A DNA stretch of 64,000 nt from Amphiduros pacificus (GCA_949316495.1 OX439000.1:68950570-69014569); one strand, 5' to 3'. Positions 1 to 60,000 are shown, counted from the first letter of the stretch. Notes: generated by a model not told the origin, from the sequence alone. Translations and numbers: made by a program.

Positions 1-3000
1 TTGCAATTTGATCGGCATAGAGCTATCACACTAATTTCCTTAATTAGCTCTGCCAGAGAAGTACGATCAATTTTGATTGCTTTATGATGTAATAGCATGC
101 TCTATAACACATCAATTAATGTAAAAACTACTCAAAAATAATTAACGTCAAATGCCCGAAATATGTAAATGGATTGCTAAATCTTCAATTTGGGATGATT
201 TTTGATGATCTGTTATCCAGATAACCATAAATTCAGACACGAACAGTTTATTTTAGAAAAAGGATATCTGCATTATATCTGCATTTAAAGCTTCCTTTCC
301 ACCAACATATTATTTTCAGTTGTAGGGCATAAGTAAAATTCCAAGAAAAGTCATCAAATGAAGCAAGCCGCTACCTTTGTGAATTATGGCCGGTTTGTTC
401 ATATGAACAGGTAGGTACATTGTTTCACACTGTAATTACAGGAATCATCAGGTTTCCGTACTTCAATCCATCTCTCGGGCAAGGATAGTCATTTTACAAA
501 TGTTCTGTCTCTCTGTGGTGCTGAATGTGAAATGTTCCTGTCCTCCTCTTTCATATGACGCACATGTCTATCATCACATTAATTCAGATACAAGATTTAC
601 TCTCCTTTTCTCAATTATGTGTAAAAAAAACGTACCTTTCAAATGATTGTCTCAGACAGTTTTATATTGAAATATTTCACTTACAAGGCACTAAGATTGC
701 TGTAACACAACTAGTTTCCGTTTATTGAGACAACCATTTTTGACTTACAAATAACACGACGAAATATCTGGGGTATAGGCCAGAATAAGGTTGGTTTTAA
801 AAAAATCTTGTTCATTCTGGATTCGAACTCAGTAACGCTGGAATTTTTTACTGGTAATTCTGTTCATTACCCCATTCTGTTTTGTTTTCTCCACAGCCTT
901 GATATCTTGATTTATAAAGATTTTCTCCATTTACAATTCGTTGACCTTTATTCACAATTTTGCATAACACAATATTTTTGATTGAGTTACATTTTTAACA
1001 GTAATATCATTAAGATGGAAAGGACCTCATCTCAATATCTTTATGGACAGTAATCATAAATTGAAATAAGATTAAATAACGATACAAAAAAAATGAAATG
1101 TAATTATTATGGGAGATATGTCATCATGATGCTATTATGATATTTAACAAGCTTATGAAGGCATGTTAAGAGACATGAAAATGAATTAAAGAGGGACGAT
1201 TATAGTTTAGTGGGTAGTTCTTCACACATATCTTGGACATTTTACAAAATCCATTTCAGTGTACATGTCAGTTGGTTAAACGATCTGTGAAGCCCATTCA
1301 AGAATAGTTAATTCCACCCGATGACCTCTTAGTACAAGAGATGCACAATGGAAATGCTTGTCTACCAGGCAGATCAATAAAATAGTTTGATTCTCATTTC
1401 ACATGACAATATTGGTTGTTTTCACCGAATATGTTATATATTGGACTTCTATATACACACTTTGTATATTGTTTATTGCACGTGAGCATTGCAATAAAAC
1501 ATCAAAACTGCTTGCCAAAGACACACGACAATAACACTACTCCAATGCAACAGTTGCCTACTTCCCAAAGCTTTGTATGCAACTATTCAACAAACCCACA
1601 GCCTCACGTGGTGCCACAACATTTCTTGCCATATACTTGCTTTCAATCAGGTTCATAGGATACATTATATACCATTTATGTTCACAATATGCTAACATTG
1701 GTTCCATAAAGAGCCTTGCAGTCTTTCCAACAAAACTAGAATATTCGTGTTCACAGTGATATTGTGTCAATCTATTCGTATATGTGAGAACCTTTTTATA
1801 TGACGTGGAGGACATTGCATAAAATGTCTCCACTACTCTTTCATGGCTGCAACATTTATGTCTTTAAAGATTTAACTATTCCGTGTAAGTTAAACATTAA
1901 ATGTATACATATCTGGTGTACTTCTGTAAAAGTTGGATTAAATGACTGGTTTAGACAGACACATTTTCTAAAGAGCTTATCTTAATTTGACAATTTTGAC
2001 AAACACTGCTCCTATCGTATCTCAAGTGGTTTATCCAAGAAAAAAAATCAAACAGGTACAACTGAAGGATTATTTTCGTAAGCAAAACAAAGATTCAAGA
2101 AAAGGTGGAGCAGGCCTGTGATAATGTCTGTCTATGCCGTGCGAAGATGCAAGGTGTGTTTTGTTTCATGGCATGTCAGCCACGCATCATAGCAGAGATT
2201 TTTTTAGATATGTCATGTGCCAAACGTTTTAAAAGTTTTGGCACGATAGACTATATATGAGAACTTTTTTTCAAAGTATAAATCCCTATATCATGTGACT
2301 TTCCATTAGCTATGTGAGCTAGGTTTTAATCAAAGGGTAATAACCATATTTATGATAGGATTGCAATGTAATACAAGGCCCAATATGGCTGTGGGGTTAA
2401 AGGACTACTATTTAGCACGTGGCACCAAAGTGATGGGTGATACATGATCGATTAGACGAAGGTTGAAACACAACCGTTCTTTTTATCTCACACCATATCA
2501 CGTACGCAATCGATGACAAAACATACCATAAGCATTGAGATATCTGTCTTTACCCTCGCCGTTAATGTATTATACACAAGCGCGTGGATTATCTGTAAGA
2601 GGTGGACAACTCACAGAGGTTGTTAGATGAGGCCGAAGCTGGTGCTCAGCTTCCCTTACAAAGCTACATGGCTCACAAAAAGCGGTGCACATTTCACAGA
2701 AAGGTCTTTTGTGCTTGGGCCAAATGCACAGCTGTGTCTAAGAACTGGAATAGACTGCGCACCCAATCTGCAGCCAGTGTCCACGAATCCTGTTTATAAG
2801 GAAACTGTTAATGATCCCGTTCCTCTTTAGTAAACTCTAGAGCTGCATGTAATGGGAGGCCGTGTGATATATTTATGGCATACGTTTAGAGTGTGATTAT
2901 CAGACATAAGGTCATATACCTTGAGTGAATAGACGTGTAAGTATTTCCTGCATTCACTCTTTTTATTAGACACCTTATCCCATTTATTTGATCTAACGTG

Positions 3001-6000
3001 GCATGACACACCTGCAGATGTGCATTCAGACAGAGTTAGGGGAAACAAACTGACAAGAGTATTGATGATATATGTCTGTGCTTTTGGTTGATTGCTACAT
3101 AAAATGAGACCCCTAATTTGAAAAAGGCGTAATCTGCAACTGATTTTTGAAAAAATGAAATTGCAATAACCCATTACGTCGCCTCTACATTGAAAATCTC
3201 TGATTTCAATTTTCGCTTCAATATTCATAAAATCACAATGTTGCTAATTTGAAATGTGATGAGATCACATTTTCAGAGGCAAATGAAAAATGAGCAGATG
3301 ATAGCATTGACAACGTATGGTATAATGTTAACAGTATATGATAATAGATTTTTATCTTCCCACCCTATAAGAATTAAATTTGTGCTTAAAAAATAATGTT
3401 ACAATGATACCATCATTATTTTCTTATAATTGATGTTGTGCTCATATAATATACTCACGAATTAAAATAGACACTATGCTAGCTTATTTTTATGACGTTT
3501 AGTAAGCCTTTCTGTCTGCCACAGTATGACGTCTATTACAAATCCATGTCAATCAGAAAAATATTAAGAAAGGGCAAGGTCCATGTTAAAGTGGAGAGAC
3601 AGAGAGAGAAGCGTGTGGGTCATGATCCATATTATTTATGACCAACTGAGAATTGGAGGCAATGGACACTTGGGGCAGATTCCATTATAGATTGTGCACA
3701 ATGTAGAGATGAGAACAGAAGCGATGATAAACGGTAACAGGGGTGATACTAAAGCCATTACAACACTGTCAATAGTGATGGCTGTCTTACTGTAAAGGAG
3801 ATGGTCCTCGCTGTCTCCTTGTATAAAATCTTTGCCTTTCAAGACTGTTTTTCTTCTTTGCTTTACTAAAATGTGAATCACCACAGACTTGGTGAAAAGC
3901 TTTTAATATCTAATCACCATCTGATGTACAAACAAAAAGCAGAAATATGTTCAGACGTAGACTCATGGCTAAAAGGTATCAAATATAAAAATTCAAAACT
4001 ACACAATTCCAAAGCTGTAGCATTGTCAGAATCAAATGATACACAACCTGATATGAGTTCAACGATATCTATAGACATCTCATATAAAAAGCAAAGGTGC
4101 ACGAATATTGACTCTGCCAGAATCTATTTTAACTAAAAGGATATTAAAAGATTCTGGGCAACGCACCTAATATCCTCCAGTAGACACTTCGCATGCTGGG
4201 CGTAATTTGTATAGCTGTGAACAGCAGAAGTTATTAAGCTAATGGGTCAAGACTGCGATGGACATTACTGGTTTTGGCAATATCTTCCTCCAAGCAGAAC
4301 GTCTGTATACCATTGCCCTCGCAGCACATTGGGATACACATTAGTGAAAATTAAGCCACATATGTGCATCGATAGTAGTTACTTTTGAATGGTAGAGCTC
4401 CTATTCAAAGCACCTGAAACTGCACTTTAAGAATCACCGAATCATCCCATTTAATGCAATGCTGAGATGCTGAGATATATAAATGTGTATGACGGCTGTG
4501 GGTGCATCTTTTCTAAAGATATGCTATTATCGAATAGGCCTCCTCTTAATGTTTAAGCCACTCTTTTTTTACCTTAAACCAGGTATCTTTGAACAACAGT
4601 CCATTATTGCAGCTCTGCTAGTGTATATTGCATACAAAATAATGTTTTACTGGATCGACTATTACTCAAGTAAAAGGTGAATGTAATAAAGTCGAGTGCT
4701 GAACAGATCATAAAGCTTTCCAGGCTCCTTGTTTCTTTGTCTCATAAAAATAGCCAGCTCTCTTGCCTCTGTGGAGAAATGCCGCTAAAAACTATACAGT
4801 TACAAAGACATCTTCTTATAGGATTTCTGTGCCTCTAATGGAAGAGGATGTCTTCTTCTGTTCTTATATCTTATGTAAAAACGTGTTTCATTTCAGTAAT
4901 AGGACTCTTTTTATTAGAATTGTCAGGTAGCTTGATAGGAAATCATTAACATGCAAAATATGTGGCAGCCTATCGCAAATGCGCTCCCATTCAAGCATAT
5001 GTAATGTGTAATGTCAAATTACATTAGTAGATGTATATCTTCTGTCATTAAATATGCGTTATTAGCAAGTTTTACAATTGCCTGTGTTTTTATCAAGGTA
5101 GATGTGTTGAATCAGAAATCAGAAGAGAAGCTTTGTTGCTCCAGGTTATTGTTTTTAACATTTGAAGTCTAGCACTTGATTTTTTGTGATCACAAAAGAT
5201 TATGTTCGGTATATTATGGAAAGGTTAATCACTTGATGCATTAGCCAATGTCTTTGCAGCTCTTTGAGGTTCGTATTTCCAGAAACAGCATTAACATAAA
5301 CCGATTAGTCCTGCTGAAGCAACTAGTGGGGATGTTTAAGCCACTAGTGTGGCATTAGTTCTTTTGAGGTAGCGTGGTGCGATGGGGGTTTGTCATGTAC
5401 AAAGGGCATCATGTTTCCCTTCGAAATCCATGCTTGGGGTTGTTCTTTGCTAGATATGTGGCTGAGACACAGATGTGGTGAAAACATGGCATTATCAGCA
5501 TGGATACAAGTTTATTACTCTCACAAAACGGCACTAGTTTCCGCAATGGATGCCTCCACCATTAAGGAACCCCGCCAAGGCTAGCATGTGCCGATGATAG
5601 ATGACGCATGACTGTTGACACGCTGTATTCACAAACCAGACACATCTTGTAGCCGCCCTCTCCCTTTATTGACTGCTAATAAGACCTTTCCAGTTTGGGC
5701 ACGAAGGGGTCAAGAATGATATGATGATTGAACTATCAGGCTAATGAAGACCTTATCGTAGTCTGAGGAGAGATCTTCAATTTCTATAGGGTTTGTCAAT
5801 ATGGCCAGACAATCCCTGCATGTCCCTTACATGGCGCTTATTTCCCCTGAGTGCCAGCGTGATATGGCAAGTCGGGTTCATATTTAGTTAACATTCAATA
5901 GCCACCGTCCGGCAGGGATGAGTTACATTTTGTAAGAGTGGTTCTGCGGCTTGGTCAGTCTGGCTGCCGTGGGTGTCGATGGAGTAACCTGTCGTCGGCT

Positions 6001-7216
6001 AGCCACCATCTCATAAAACAATCGTATCAATGGCAAAACGTCGCTCGATCCAAATAGGCGCTTGTATAATATTGATCGATGGCCCTCTTTCCCGTGACAC
6101 TTTCAATTAAGCAAGGTTCGTTGTGCCCTTTTGCTCATTTACTCAGATGAAGTGTCTCAATGAAACAAGGAAATTGGTTTCATTTGGAGACAGGTTTAGT
6201 GCACCCTGTGCCAGCGCACGGTTAGGCCAAGGCCCAAAATCCATCTCCCGATCCTGTCAACCACCTCCCATCTACCTTTATCTGAATGTCTCAGCTTCCA
6301 TCCTACCTAAAAAGACCTAACCAAACGTAATGTTCCGTCCCACCGTTCAAATGGACGCAAATGTAAGCTAAGGAGGTTCGCGGAAGCTGCACAAGGCCTA
6401 ATGTTCTGAACGCCACAAGATTCCAATTTACCTCAGCGATGACTGTCATATATTGCGAGACTTACGATTATGGAGCAGTTTTTATTTCAATATAACATAT
6501 CTAAACTCTAACTGATAGCAATAATCGGAACCCATCAGTCAGAGCATTATGAAGGGTTTCATTGCATCGAACCGAATTAAAAAGCCATTGTGGAACGCAT
6601 AGACATTGATATCGAATCCGGGTACTCATGTCATAGTGTATGCCGCTGAGAAGGGCTGTCACCAGAGAGCGGGCCTTCACCATTGTTGCATTAAATATGA
6701 AATGAAAAATTATCTCAACTCTCCATGAAACTTGAGCAGTTAGTAATTCTAGAAATCTCTGAGGGTCTCAGGCTGAAGATGAGCGTAGATTCCGTGTCAT
6801 CTTTCTAAGCGTACCTGATCCAGCAGACTTGCTGTGAATCTCTCGGTCTTCTGAACTCCATGAATATTAGGTTCAACACTGACAAGGTGTTAAATCCGCC
6901 CAGTCGACTCAATATTGAAAATTTGAATTATGTTGCGGCATAAACCGCATTAAACATGTTGAATTATCACCAGATGTGTCAGTGTTGTTGTAAATACAGG
7001 ACGACACACATTTTATCCTTGGTCATGCTTGCATGTATTCTTATTGACTATAATAAGTTTTGAGTATCATCTAATTAAAATAATTTGATAAATTTACCCT
7101 CCGGGACCCTCAGTTATTGAAACCCATCAGTCAAAAGAATAGTTGTTTATTTCCAAATTATATTTGATATTGTAAACAAATAAAAAACAAAAAACAAACA
7201 GATGTCCGGCCTGTGA

Positions 7217-7374
<158 letters not shown>

Positions 7375-9365
7375 TATAATCGACTAATGTATTCTTTATC
7401 GTGTAAATAAATAATGAATATGTAGAAACGAGTGCAACAAAAAGCACATCTCGAAGCATGAGCCAACACCAAATAAACAATTCATAATCTCTTGAAAAAC
7501 GTTATATAAATCTATTTATATATTATATATAAGTGAAATTTATTTTTGATTCATATTTACATAACATGTCAGCAGTGTTTATGTCGATGTTTGTGTTTTG
7601 TGTTTTTCTGAGTGACTAAGTGCCTTAAGAACTAGACTGGCAACTACATTCCCTTTTAATTAACTAAATGGACCCTTATTTCCTTTCTTAAAGATTGTGC
7701 TATCTAATAATATGCTAAAGGGGAAGGGTTTTGTGACACCGAACTATTGCCTGACAATATTGTTCTGACATTCTTATTTGAAAATAAGCATTATCTCATT
7801 GTTCAACCACAATCAATATTTCTAAATAATGAAGAGTTTTAGAGAACAAATGGTATCGATACAATATTAAATATATATTATTTGCAAATTATATTTGGTA
7901 TAGTTTTTGGAATTCTATATGTAGAATTGTTTCTGATAAGCGTCGAAATATGACATTTCTTGTTTCCCTTCGAGAAGAATGTATATAACCTATTTTAAAT
8001 ATCTCTTTATGACACTTTGTGAAATGCCACACTGTTTTCGTGATCCATGTCATGACATGAAATGTGTCAATCTCAGCTTATCATGAGAGGACGTATTAAT
8101 ATATTGTGCAAAGCCCTTTGAATGCTATATAAAAGTGGAATCACCGTGAAAGCTGACACCGTATTGGCAGCATGCATTGTGCGATGATCAGCGTGCATTA
8201 AGAGCAGCGACATGAAGGTCACCGCAGTCAGGATTAGCGCCCAATACAACAGTACCATCCACTCTTCCACCCATTAGCCCGTAGGCACATTAGTGTTGTG
8301 TGAATATCAATTATTAATGAAACAAACAGTTGCTATTTTATTACATTTGCTAGCAACTGCTAGACAGGTGTTATACGGGCACCGCCTAAAATGTGTAATT
8401 GAAAATAGCATCCATTAGACTTACTTTAAATGATTAATAAATAGATGATTATAGTAAATGTAATGTGATCAGTTATACAATACGTACCAGAATATATATA
8501 TCTCTAGAGGATGTATCAATATGATCTAGTGCCATACAAAGGTAGCGGCATACCATCAAAGCAAGCTTTAATATAATTATAACCTTGATTTTCAGGTTGT
8601 TGACTGGATACCGGATATGACAATTACTGTGAGATGATACACACATATCAACTTCACACTATTATCCTTACTCAAAGATGTTGGCATTGTATGTTTTGTT
8701 GTGGCAAATATTGACAAACTAGCTACAGCGTATACTTTTACAATACACTTAATCCAAAATTGTAGTTTCTTATATGAAATGAATATGGATTCATATCATA
8801 CAAAGGAATATATCTTTTCTTTCTGTGATGTCTATATCATGTGATTTCATCTCATATGTATTTAATAATCAATAGTGATATCAATAACAATGGGTCGTGG
8901 GTGATGTTGATTTCTTTACAGCTGGTGCTCCAGTGAAATTGGCAGGATATGGCATATGAGAGATTATAGACCATCATATCACCCTTGGCAACCAAACTTA
9001 TCTTTATATGAAATTAAAATACCATCTGATTCTATATAACCTAACACATTTTTGGAATAATTCATTGTAAAAATACACGAATGTCAAATGAAGAAAGTAT
9101 ATTTTCCTAATTCATTCTTATGTTTAAATGGCTATAACTGCTTCTATTTTGTAATAATTCAATATTTAGCACAGGTGATATATAAAGGTATATCTAAAAG
9201 CTATGAGCATTGAATTAGCTGAGGCTCAGCCATAAATTAGTCATATGAAAATATGAAATGTGCACCAGCAATTCATATAAACAAAGAATAAGCGAGTGAA
9301 CCTGATAGTTGCAAAGTATATTCCTTCTCATATTGCATATTGCTCACCTAAATAACAATAATATT

Positions 9366-9495
<130 letters not shown>

Positions 9496-10798
9496 AGTAT
9501 AGGACAAGGTACGGTCATATGATCATTACGCAGTATAATCGTTGAGTGAAACGAGCAAGTGGCTATATCTTATCTGTTTTAAAATATGGACTCACAAAGC
9601 ACTCAAACCGTTTTGATTACATTTTCTGAGGTTCAGAAAATTGATATCAGTGCATGAATGTATATTTCATGTCTATCACATGGTGCAATCAATTTCAATT
9701 TCTCCAAATTTCAAAATAATTCTTGAGCAGACACGGCCATTTACTTTAAATCCCACTTTGCATAAGAAATGAATGAGCCTTGATTTCACCACTGACAATC
9801 ATGTACTGATTAGATAAATTATCACGACAAGCAGTACCAAAACTGAAATATATATAATACTTATCTTTATTGTCAGGTAAGCTCAGGCTATTTTACCGCT
9901 AACAACTGGCAATTCACAAGTCTTCAAAAATTAGTTTTGAGTTTATTTATTTTCTATAATTTATAACTATATCAGACAAGAATAACTGCAATGAATCAGG
10001 CAGTTATGATATTGCTGTTGCAAAGTTGAAATGTATTGTGTCACAGACATTCATTCAGTATTATCAGAGATTCTCTGTACATATTTATAGAAATCTACTT
10101 CTTGAATTGCTGGCCTCTAGGTTGCATAATGGGCATGTCCCATTTCATGTCAGCAATAAGTTTATAGAGGCCACCTATAAACCATTGTGTTGTGCAAGCA
10201 TTATGTGATGCAAAGTATTAAATAAATTAGTGCATGTTTTGAAAGTAATACATGTTTTGACAGAACATTCTCTTTTTTTATTTATTCTAATGAAAAGGGG
10301 TAAGATGTAACACTATATATTTTATATTTTTATTAACCATATCACTAAATTTGTGAGGGTTCTGACTTTCAGGATCCTGACACCAATAGTTTTAGCTATA
10401 TTCCATATCATATAAAGAAGGCATCACATTTTAAAAAGTGATCTGTGTTCCTTTTGCCAAACTCGGACCAAACACAGAGGACAGGCCTAATCCATATTTT
10501 ATATCAAAGTATATGTCATAAGATATCAAAGTCTGAGATATATCCCTCTGTGGAGACATAGTCTATTCAAGTAATGCAGATATGTAAATGTTCAAAAGAA
10601 TCCAGATTAATAACTTATTTGAGTGAAATAATTATTCTGGCCAGCGAAATTGGGTCATTTTTCAGCCTTAGCAATTGCATGCGAGTGAGTTATATTCGGG
10701 CTAATCTATTACTTTGATGTTATGCTCCGCTCCACAGGGAAGTTTCAGAAATTATGATCACATCTGCCAACGTAATTATGTAAAGATTGTATATAAAA

Positions 10799-10830
10799 AT
10801 AAGAATAGAACATGATAAGAATAGAACATA
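10799..10830. repeat. 16-bp tandem pair
   Basis: ATAAGAATAGAACAT followed by G, then the same 15 bases followed by A. It lies just before the AT microsatellite at 10847, and looks like simple slippage. Confidence 0.9.
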
Positions 10831-10844
10831 ATGAAATCTTTATA

Positions 10845-10846
<2 letters not shown>

Positions 10847-10907
<61 letters not shown>
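10847..10907. repeat. (AT)n microsatellite
   Basis: About 30 AT units, roughly 1.1 kb upstream of the start codon. Confidence 0.97.
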
Positions 10908-10912
<5 letters not shown>

Positions 10913-11699
10913 AGACTCTCAGGTATTATGCACAGCAAAGATACAGCTTGTTTAAAACAAAGCCATTCTCTAGGCACTCTTAAAGTAAAGGTCTCTTTGG
11001 TGCTGAATAGATGGTGCTTGACGGAATAATGGACATAGAGCCTTGTTCGTAAAATAACTTATTGTTGCAGGACTAAGCAGTTGACATACCACCCACCAAA
11101 AGCGCTGTCAGGGTCTCAGAGAGTAACGCGTGAGTTATTAGAGCCAGATGTTAGATCCTGATACCTTGTTGAGATAAATGACAGGCAAGTTGTGAGAGGG
11201 CGTTGTAGGTGAGGTGAGGCTGACAGTATTGGAGCTTTATGAGTTTTGCCATCTTCAGCATTCAGCAGATGATGACGAGCTGGCGGTGTCACACGGCTGC
11301 ACTCCCTAGCATCTTCTGCAATTAGGCTAGGTGGCGCACAATAAGCACGTGTTTAAATACACCACAGCCTGGATTGTCGCTATTGGACTCATCCTAATTA
11401 CCCAACGTCTTTGAGCAATATCCCAGCCATCGATCCGGCCAGAAAAAAAGGACTCAGCGTATCCTCCACAATAATTTCATTATTGCCTCAAGAGGCACTT
11501 GTCAGTGGATCTGTGAGAGGCCCAACGAGTGCGCATGCAAATTCGACGCTCTTTGGATACATGACAGATCACTGCCGTACCTTTAATGCAGTTTTGATTG
11601 GTTGTGCTGGCGGTGCCGTGTGGAGGTGCAGCTGTAGTTTGTGAACAGTGACCATTGAAAGAGTTATAGCCAGAGTGCTCTCGTTCAATAGCAGGGTCT

Positions 11700-11984
11700 G
11701 GAGGGTAAGGCCAGTTATTGCCGCGTGTGGCGTTTTTTCCATTCTAAAGCAGTGAGGCCTCCACCATCCACGCCACTGGCAGCGTCTCCGCCATCCACGG
11801 CTGCCATCGGTGGTGTGTCAGCCGCCCGAGCCAGCCGGTGTTGCTGCCTGTAAGGCCGCCACCCGCCGCTCTCTTACATCCCATCTGTCTCCGCAGCTCA
11901 CATCACAGCGCGTCACAGCCGTCGTGACCACCACACCACAAAGCCTACCAACGGTTCCCGCGGCGGCAGGGACATCCACCAAAC
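11700..11984 (+). promoter_or_regulatory. CpG-rich leader / probable 5' UTR and promoter zone
   Basis: Compared with the AT-rich surroundings this stretch is GC-rich and dense in CpG (for example GCCGCCACCCGCCGC near 11850-11870 and CCCGCGGCGG near 11960). It lies immediately before the start codon, as expected for a 5' UTR and core promoter. No convincing TATA box is placed; a TTTAAATA at about 11352 is too far to assign. A possible acceptor (CTGTCTCCGCAG ending 11896) could mean that the leader is spliced from an upstream non-coding exon. The transcription start cannot be fixed from sequence. Confidence 0.5.
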
Positions 11985-56347
<44,363 letters not shown>

Positions 56348-57026
56348 GAGAAACCCAGCCTTTCCTTGGTAATGACAGTATTTTCTTACGGTGGAATATA
56401 ATCAGCAAACGTCCTTATCAAAATGTCGTTCTCAGAATATGCGAGTTCCTGAAAATGTGGAAGTTTCTGCGTCTCAATTTGACAAGGCCTTTCTGGGATC
56501 AAATCCAATGGTGCTTTACTCGTCGTTGTGTAAATAATCTCTACCTATCTGTAGATAAATATCAGTTCTTGAGTGATGTCGCATGGATTATTGTCTGACA
56601 AAATGTCGTCTGCTTTCCCATCTTTTTCACTGCTGGAAACGGCGCCATAATGGAGGACATGATTAAAAAGATTTACGTGCCACTAGATGGCGACAATGCA
56701 TGGACAAATATTTTCATAACGATATACCCACTTTGCCATAGATAAACGTGGATAACAGCCAGATGTTTGTCCAAATACAACCAGAAAAGAATATTGGTTA
56801 AGATATATTTCATTATTTGTGTAATGGAAACCTATTTACTACTCACAAAATCAGTTCATTTGGCCAGGTGTCATATTATAATTGAAGCAAATTGTCATGT
56901 TAATGGGAGAAACCATGGGTGTGGCGCGCTTAATGATGTCAAAAGAATTGAATGCCACAATTTTACCAACAATGTCTCGTACCAATAAATTATAGTTATA
57001 GTCACATTGTATCGGAATGCAATAAA
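56348..57026 (+). other. Probable 3' UTR
   Basis: Sequence after the TGA has no further supported coding potential. The first canonical AATAAA downstream is at 56984-56989, followed by a second at 57021-57026; a variant ATTAAA lies earlier at 56662-56667. The transcript probably ends near one of these. The exact cleavage site cannot be read from sequence. Confidence 0.45.
56984..56989 (+). terminator. Candidate polyadenylation signal AATAAA
   Basis: First canonical hexamer after the stop codon (637 bp downstream). A second copy at 57021-57026 is followed by T/G-rich sequence (TTGTGCTGTG near 57084) that could serve as the downstream element. In AT-rich DNA such hexamers also arise by chance. 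Confidence 0.35.
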
Positions 57027-60000
57027 AAGTCTAATTGTGAAAATAGATCGATAAGAATGATTAGCTTTTTAAAGTGACATGACATTGTGCTGTGATCTGC
57101 AATATACACGACTGTTACGTCATAAGTGAAGAAGATGGTTGATCCAATTTCTGTTAAGACGATAATTTTAATTATATAGGAATATGAGGTCAAGTAGAAT
57201 ATATATAATTGGTTTTATCATACACACATTATCAATGAAATCATGATAAAAAACTGATTGTGGTGATTGTGAATTACGTTAATTAAAGAACACAGAAATG
57301 GACAAAGAATTTGTAATTACACAGAAGTGGGTTTTGTATGATCTGTGCATAAAATGTATATTTATCATATGGTTTATTTAATGCAATAAATTGACAATAA
57401 ATGTTATTTGATATAAATATATACGTGTTTTCTTCCGGTTTTGGATTTTTCAACTGATATACTATCAACAGAAAAAAATCTTGATATGAGAAAAGCTTTC
57501 CTATATCATTCCTTTATGGCAGAAATGTCTATAAATCTATAAGAATAAAACATGAAATGTTCTCTCTATCTTAACAAATAGTTTTGTCAATCAACATGTA
57601 TTCCACATGATTTTTTCTAAATAAAACTTTAATTACGGCTTTGCTTAATTAATCCCATGCAAATGATATTCGAAATCTATATAAAGGAATCCCACATTTG
57701 GTTTTCTACACATTATCTAATTGTCTTTAATCAATTTCCACATCATTTATACCAGGTATTTTTGTTGTGATAGTAAGCCAAATGAATCTTTCAGAACACT
57801 TGTCATGATGCTTCTGATAAATATTATACTGGTTTGTAAATTGGGAAATTGCTGTCCATGTTTAAAAGTGATTAAATGAGGTGAGCGACATAATTTATGT
57901 TCTTCTTTCTTTATTTTTATAATAAGTTTTATTTTAAAAAGAATATATTTGCTTATAATTTCCTGCCATATAAATACCCATTCAGATTTCCTCAGCAAGT
58001 TTAAAAATAGTACATAAATTCTTTTTACAATAAAATTGAAGGATTGGTTTACACAACAACATGGTATCAAAATAAACTCTGGGAATTGAAAGCAAGAAGG
58101 CAACCAGTGATATAAAGCCATAATATAATTATCCCTTGAGATATATGTCTGAATAATATATGTGACCACTAAGCCCTAGTTACATTATATGTTGCCCCAA
58201 TTGGTCTCATACCCAAGAAGCGTTCGAGAAAGCTATTCTATTTTTTAACGGTTCTTCTGCCAGCGGGAAGCGTGGTCTAAATTGCATTTCACTTGGGAAA
58301 GTATTGACCATAAATCATCGTTTCCCCTGCAACAGGACATCCCCATTTACTCACTGGTAATACTGGGATTCTCAATAATCCAATCAATAGTAATCTCATA
58401 TTTTATCTTTATCCGCAGGGGGTCGCTTATCATCTAGTTATATATCTTGTCATTTCATACAACGCGCAAGTGGCTCCTTCTATTGGAATATAATTTGGCA
58501 CGATTAAACCAACACTAGGTGTCCCTTTCAAAGACAGCAAGTGGCACATTGTGATGTTCACCAATGACAACAACCAAAAGGCGTTTGGCACATTTCAACA
58601 CAAATATACATGTAACACCATTTCATAACTTATATGTAAGACCATTTCATAACTGGAAGCCGAACAGAATATACATGTTACAAGTTTATATATTATATTT
58701 ATAGAACATGACATTCACTTTTCCATCTCATCTTTATCCACTCTGCTCACCCCTAAACCTAACTAAGACATGGACTTTTCTAACAGTTTCAATTACAGAA
58801 GTAAGTGATAAAACATGCATGTTTTACGTTCTCAACATAAGAATAACAGTTTCCAGATTACCAGACATCGAGGAATGCCAGGAACCGCTGAGTCAGCAAT
58901 AACAGATATCCTCATATACGTGATGGTATTTTGTTTACCACAACCATGGTACATCCTCTTTCCTATGTAGTAATACTTTAACTTGAGGTAACTTTATCTA
59001 ATTTCAAGATAGGAATTTTCATTTAGAAGAAATTATTTTCAAAAATTACTTTGAATACAAGCGATATATAGTTATTTTGTTATATTTATTGGCTTCAATT
59101 CAAATATACGCTATGGCGGTCTGTTCAAGAGTAGATGAAATATATCAAAATAAGAAAGATCTGTGTAACAATATGCTCAGAAAGACAGATGATTATAAAA
59201 TAATAAAACTTTTCCACTGCAATGTATATGTAATTCACAACAATGAAATAAAAAAATATATAGCTATAAAAAACATCTGCCAACGAAAGTATTACACAGT
59301 CCACAAATGTTTTAATTTGGACATCTAGTTATATGTTATTTAACTTATACGGCTGTACAGGAGTGAGAGCTTAGCCTTTTAATCTGTAAATGTCAAAAAT
59401 ATGATACTTTAAACTATCAAATAATATTAACATTATTTTCCAATATGAAGTAGAAAAAGAAAGTGTACATAAATGTAGATGTATGAGGGATAGAAGGCAA
59501 AGAGCAAAATCAACAAAATTCAACATATAACTGACAAATTATTGTTTTGGACGTGAAAGAGGCAGTCAATGCAAATGTCAGCATTTGGGAATTTAGATCT
59601 GTGGTTAATTATTGTTTCGACATATTGACTACCTGTATCATGTTTTGCTACTTGAAACGAGGTTGCAAAGCTTTCATTGTTTTATTTATATAAATATGAA
59701 ATGAACAGATACCCAGTCCTGCTCAAAAATATATATTTTTTCCACTCATGACATACAATACCTGAACACAAATGAGAGATAACTTGCGAGGATCACTCCA
59801 ATAATTATATTTTTTCTGCTAACAATTTTACATATGTTCAACCTTAAGACATAATGATCATAATGAGTCAAATCCTATAAAGGTATATTTAATGACTTGA
59901 TGTTTAATATATCATGGTTTCTCGATAGTTCACGTTTTCTACGAAACTGTTTGTATTGCCAGACCAAATTTCGGATTCAAGGCACAGATGTTTATTATGA

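Noticed and set aside
780-860. Minus-strand GTTCGAATCC resembling a tRNA T-loop or a tRNA-derived SINE B box
   Set aside because: The T-stem does not pair, and no cloverleaf or clear SINE body is visible.
2827-3228. 133-codon minus-strand open frame
   Set aside because: No recognisable domain and AT-rich composition; chance frame.
4805-4854. Inverted repeat AAGACATCTTCTT / AAGAGGATGTCTT considered as a microRNA hairpin
   Set aside because: The stem is only 13 bp (with one G-U pair) and does not extend; too short for a typical precursor.
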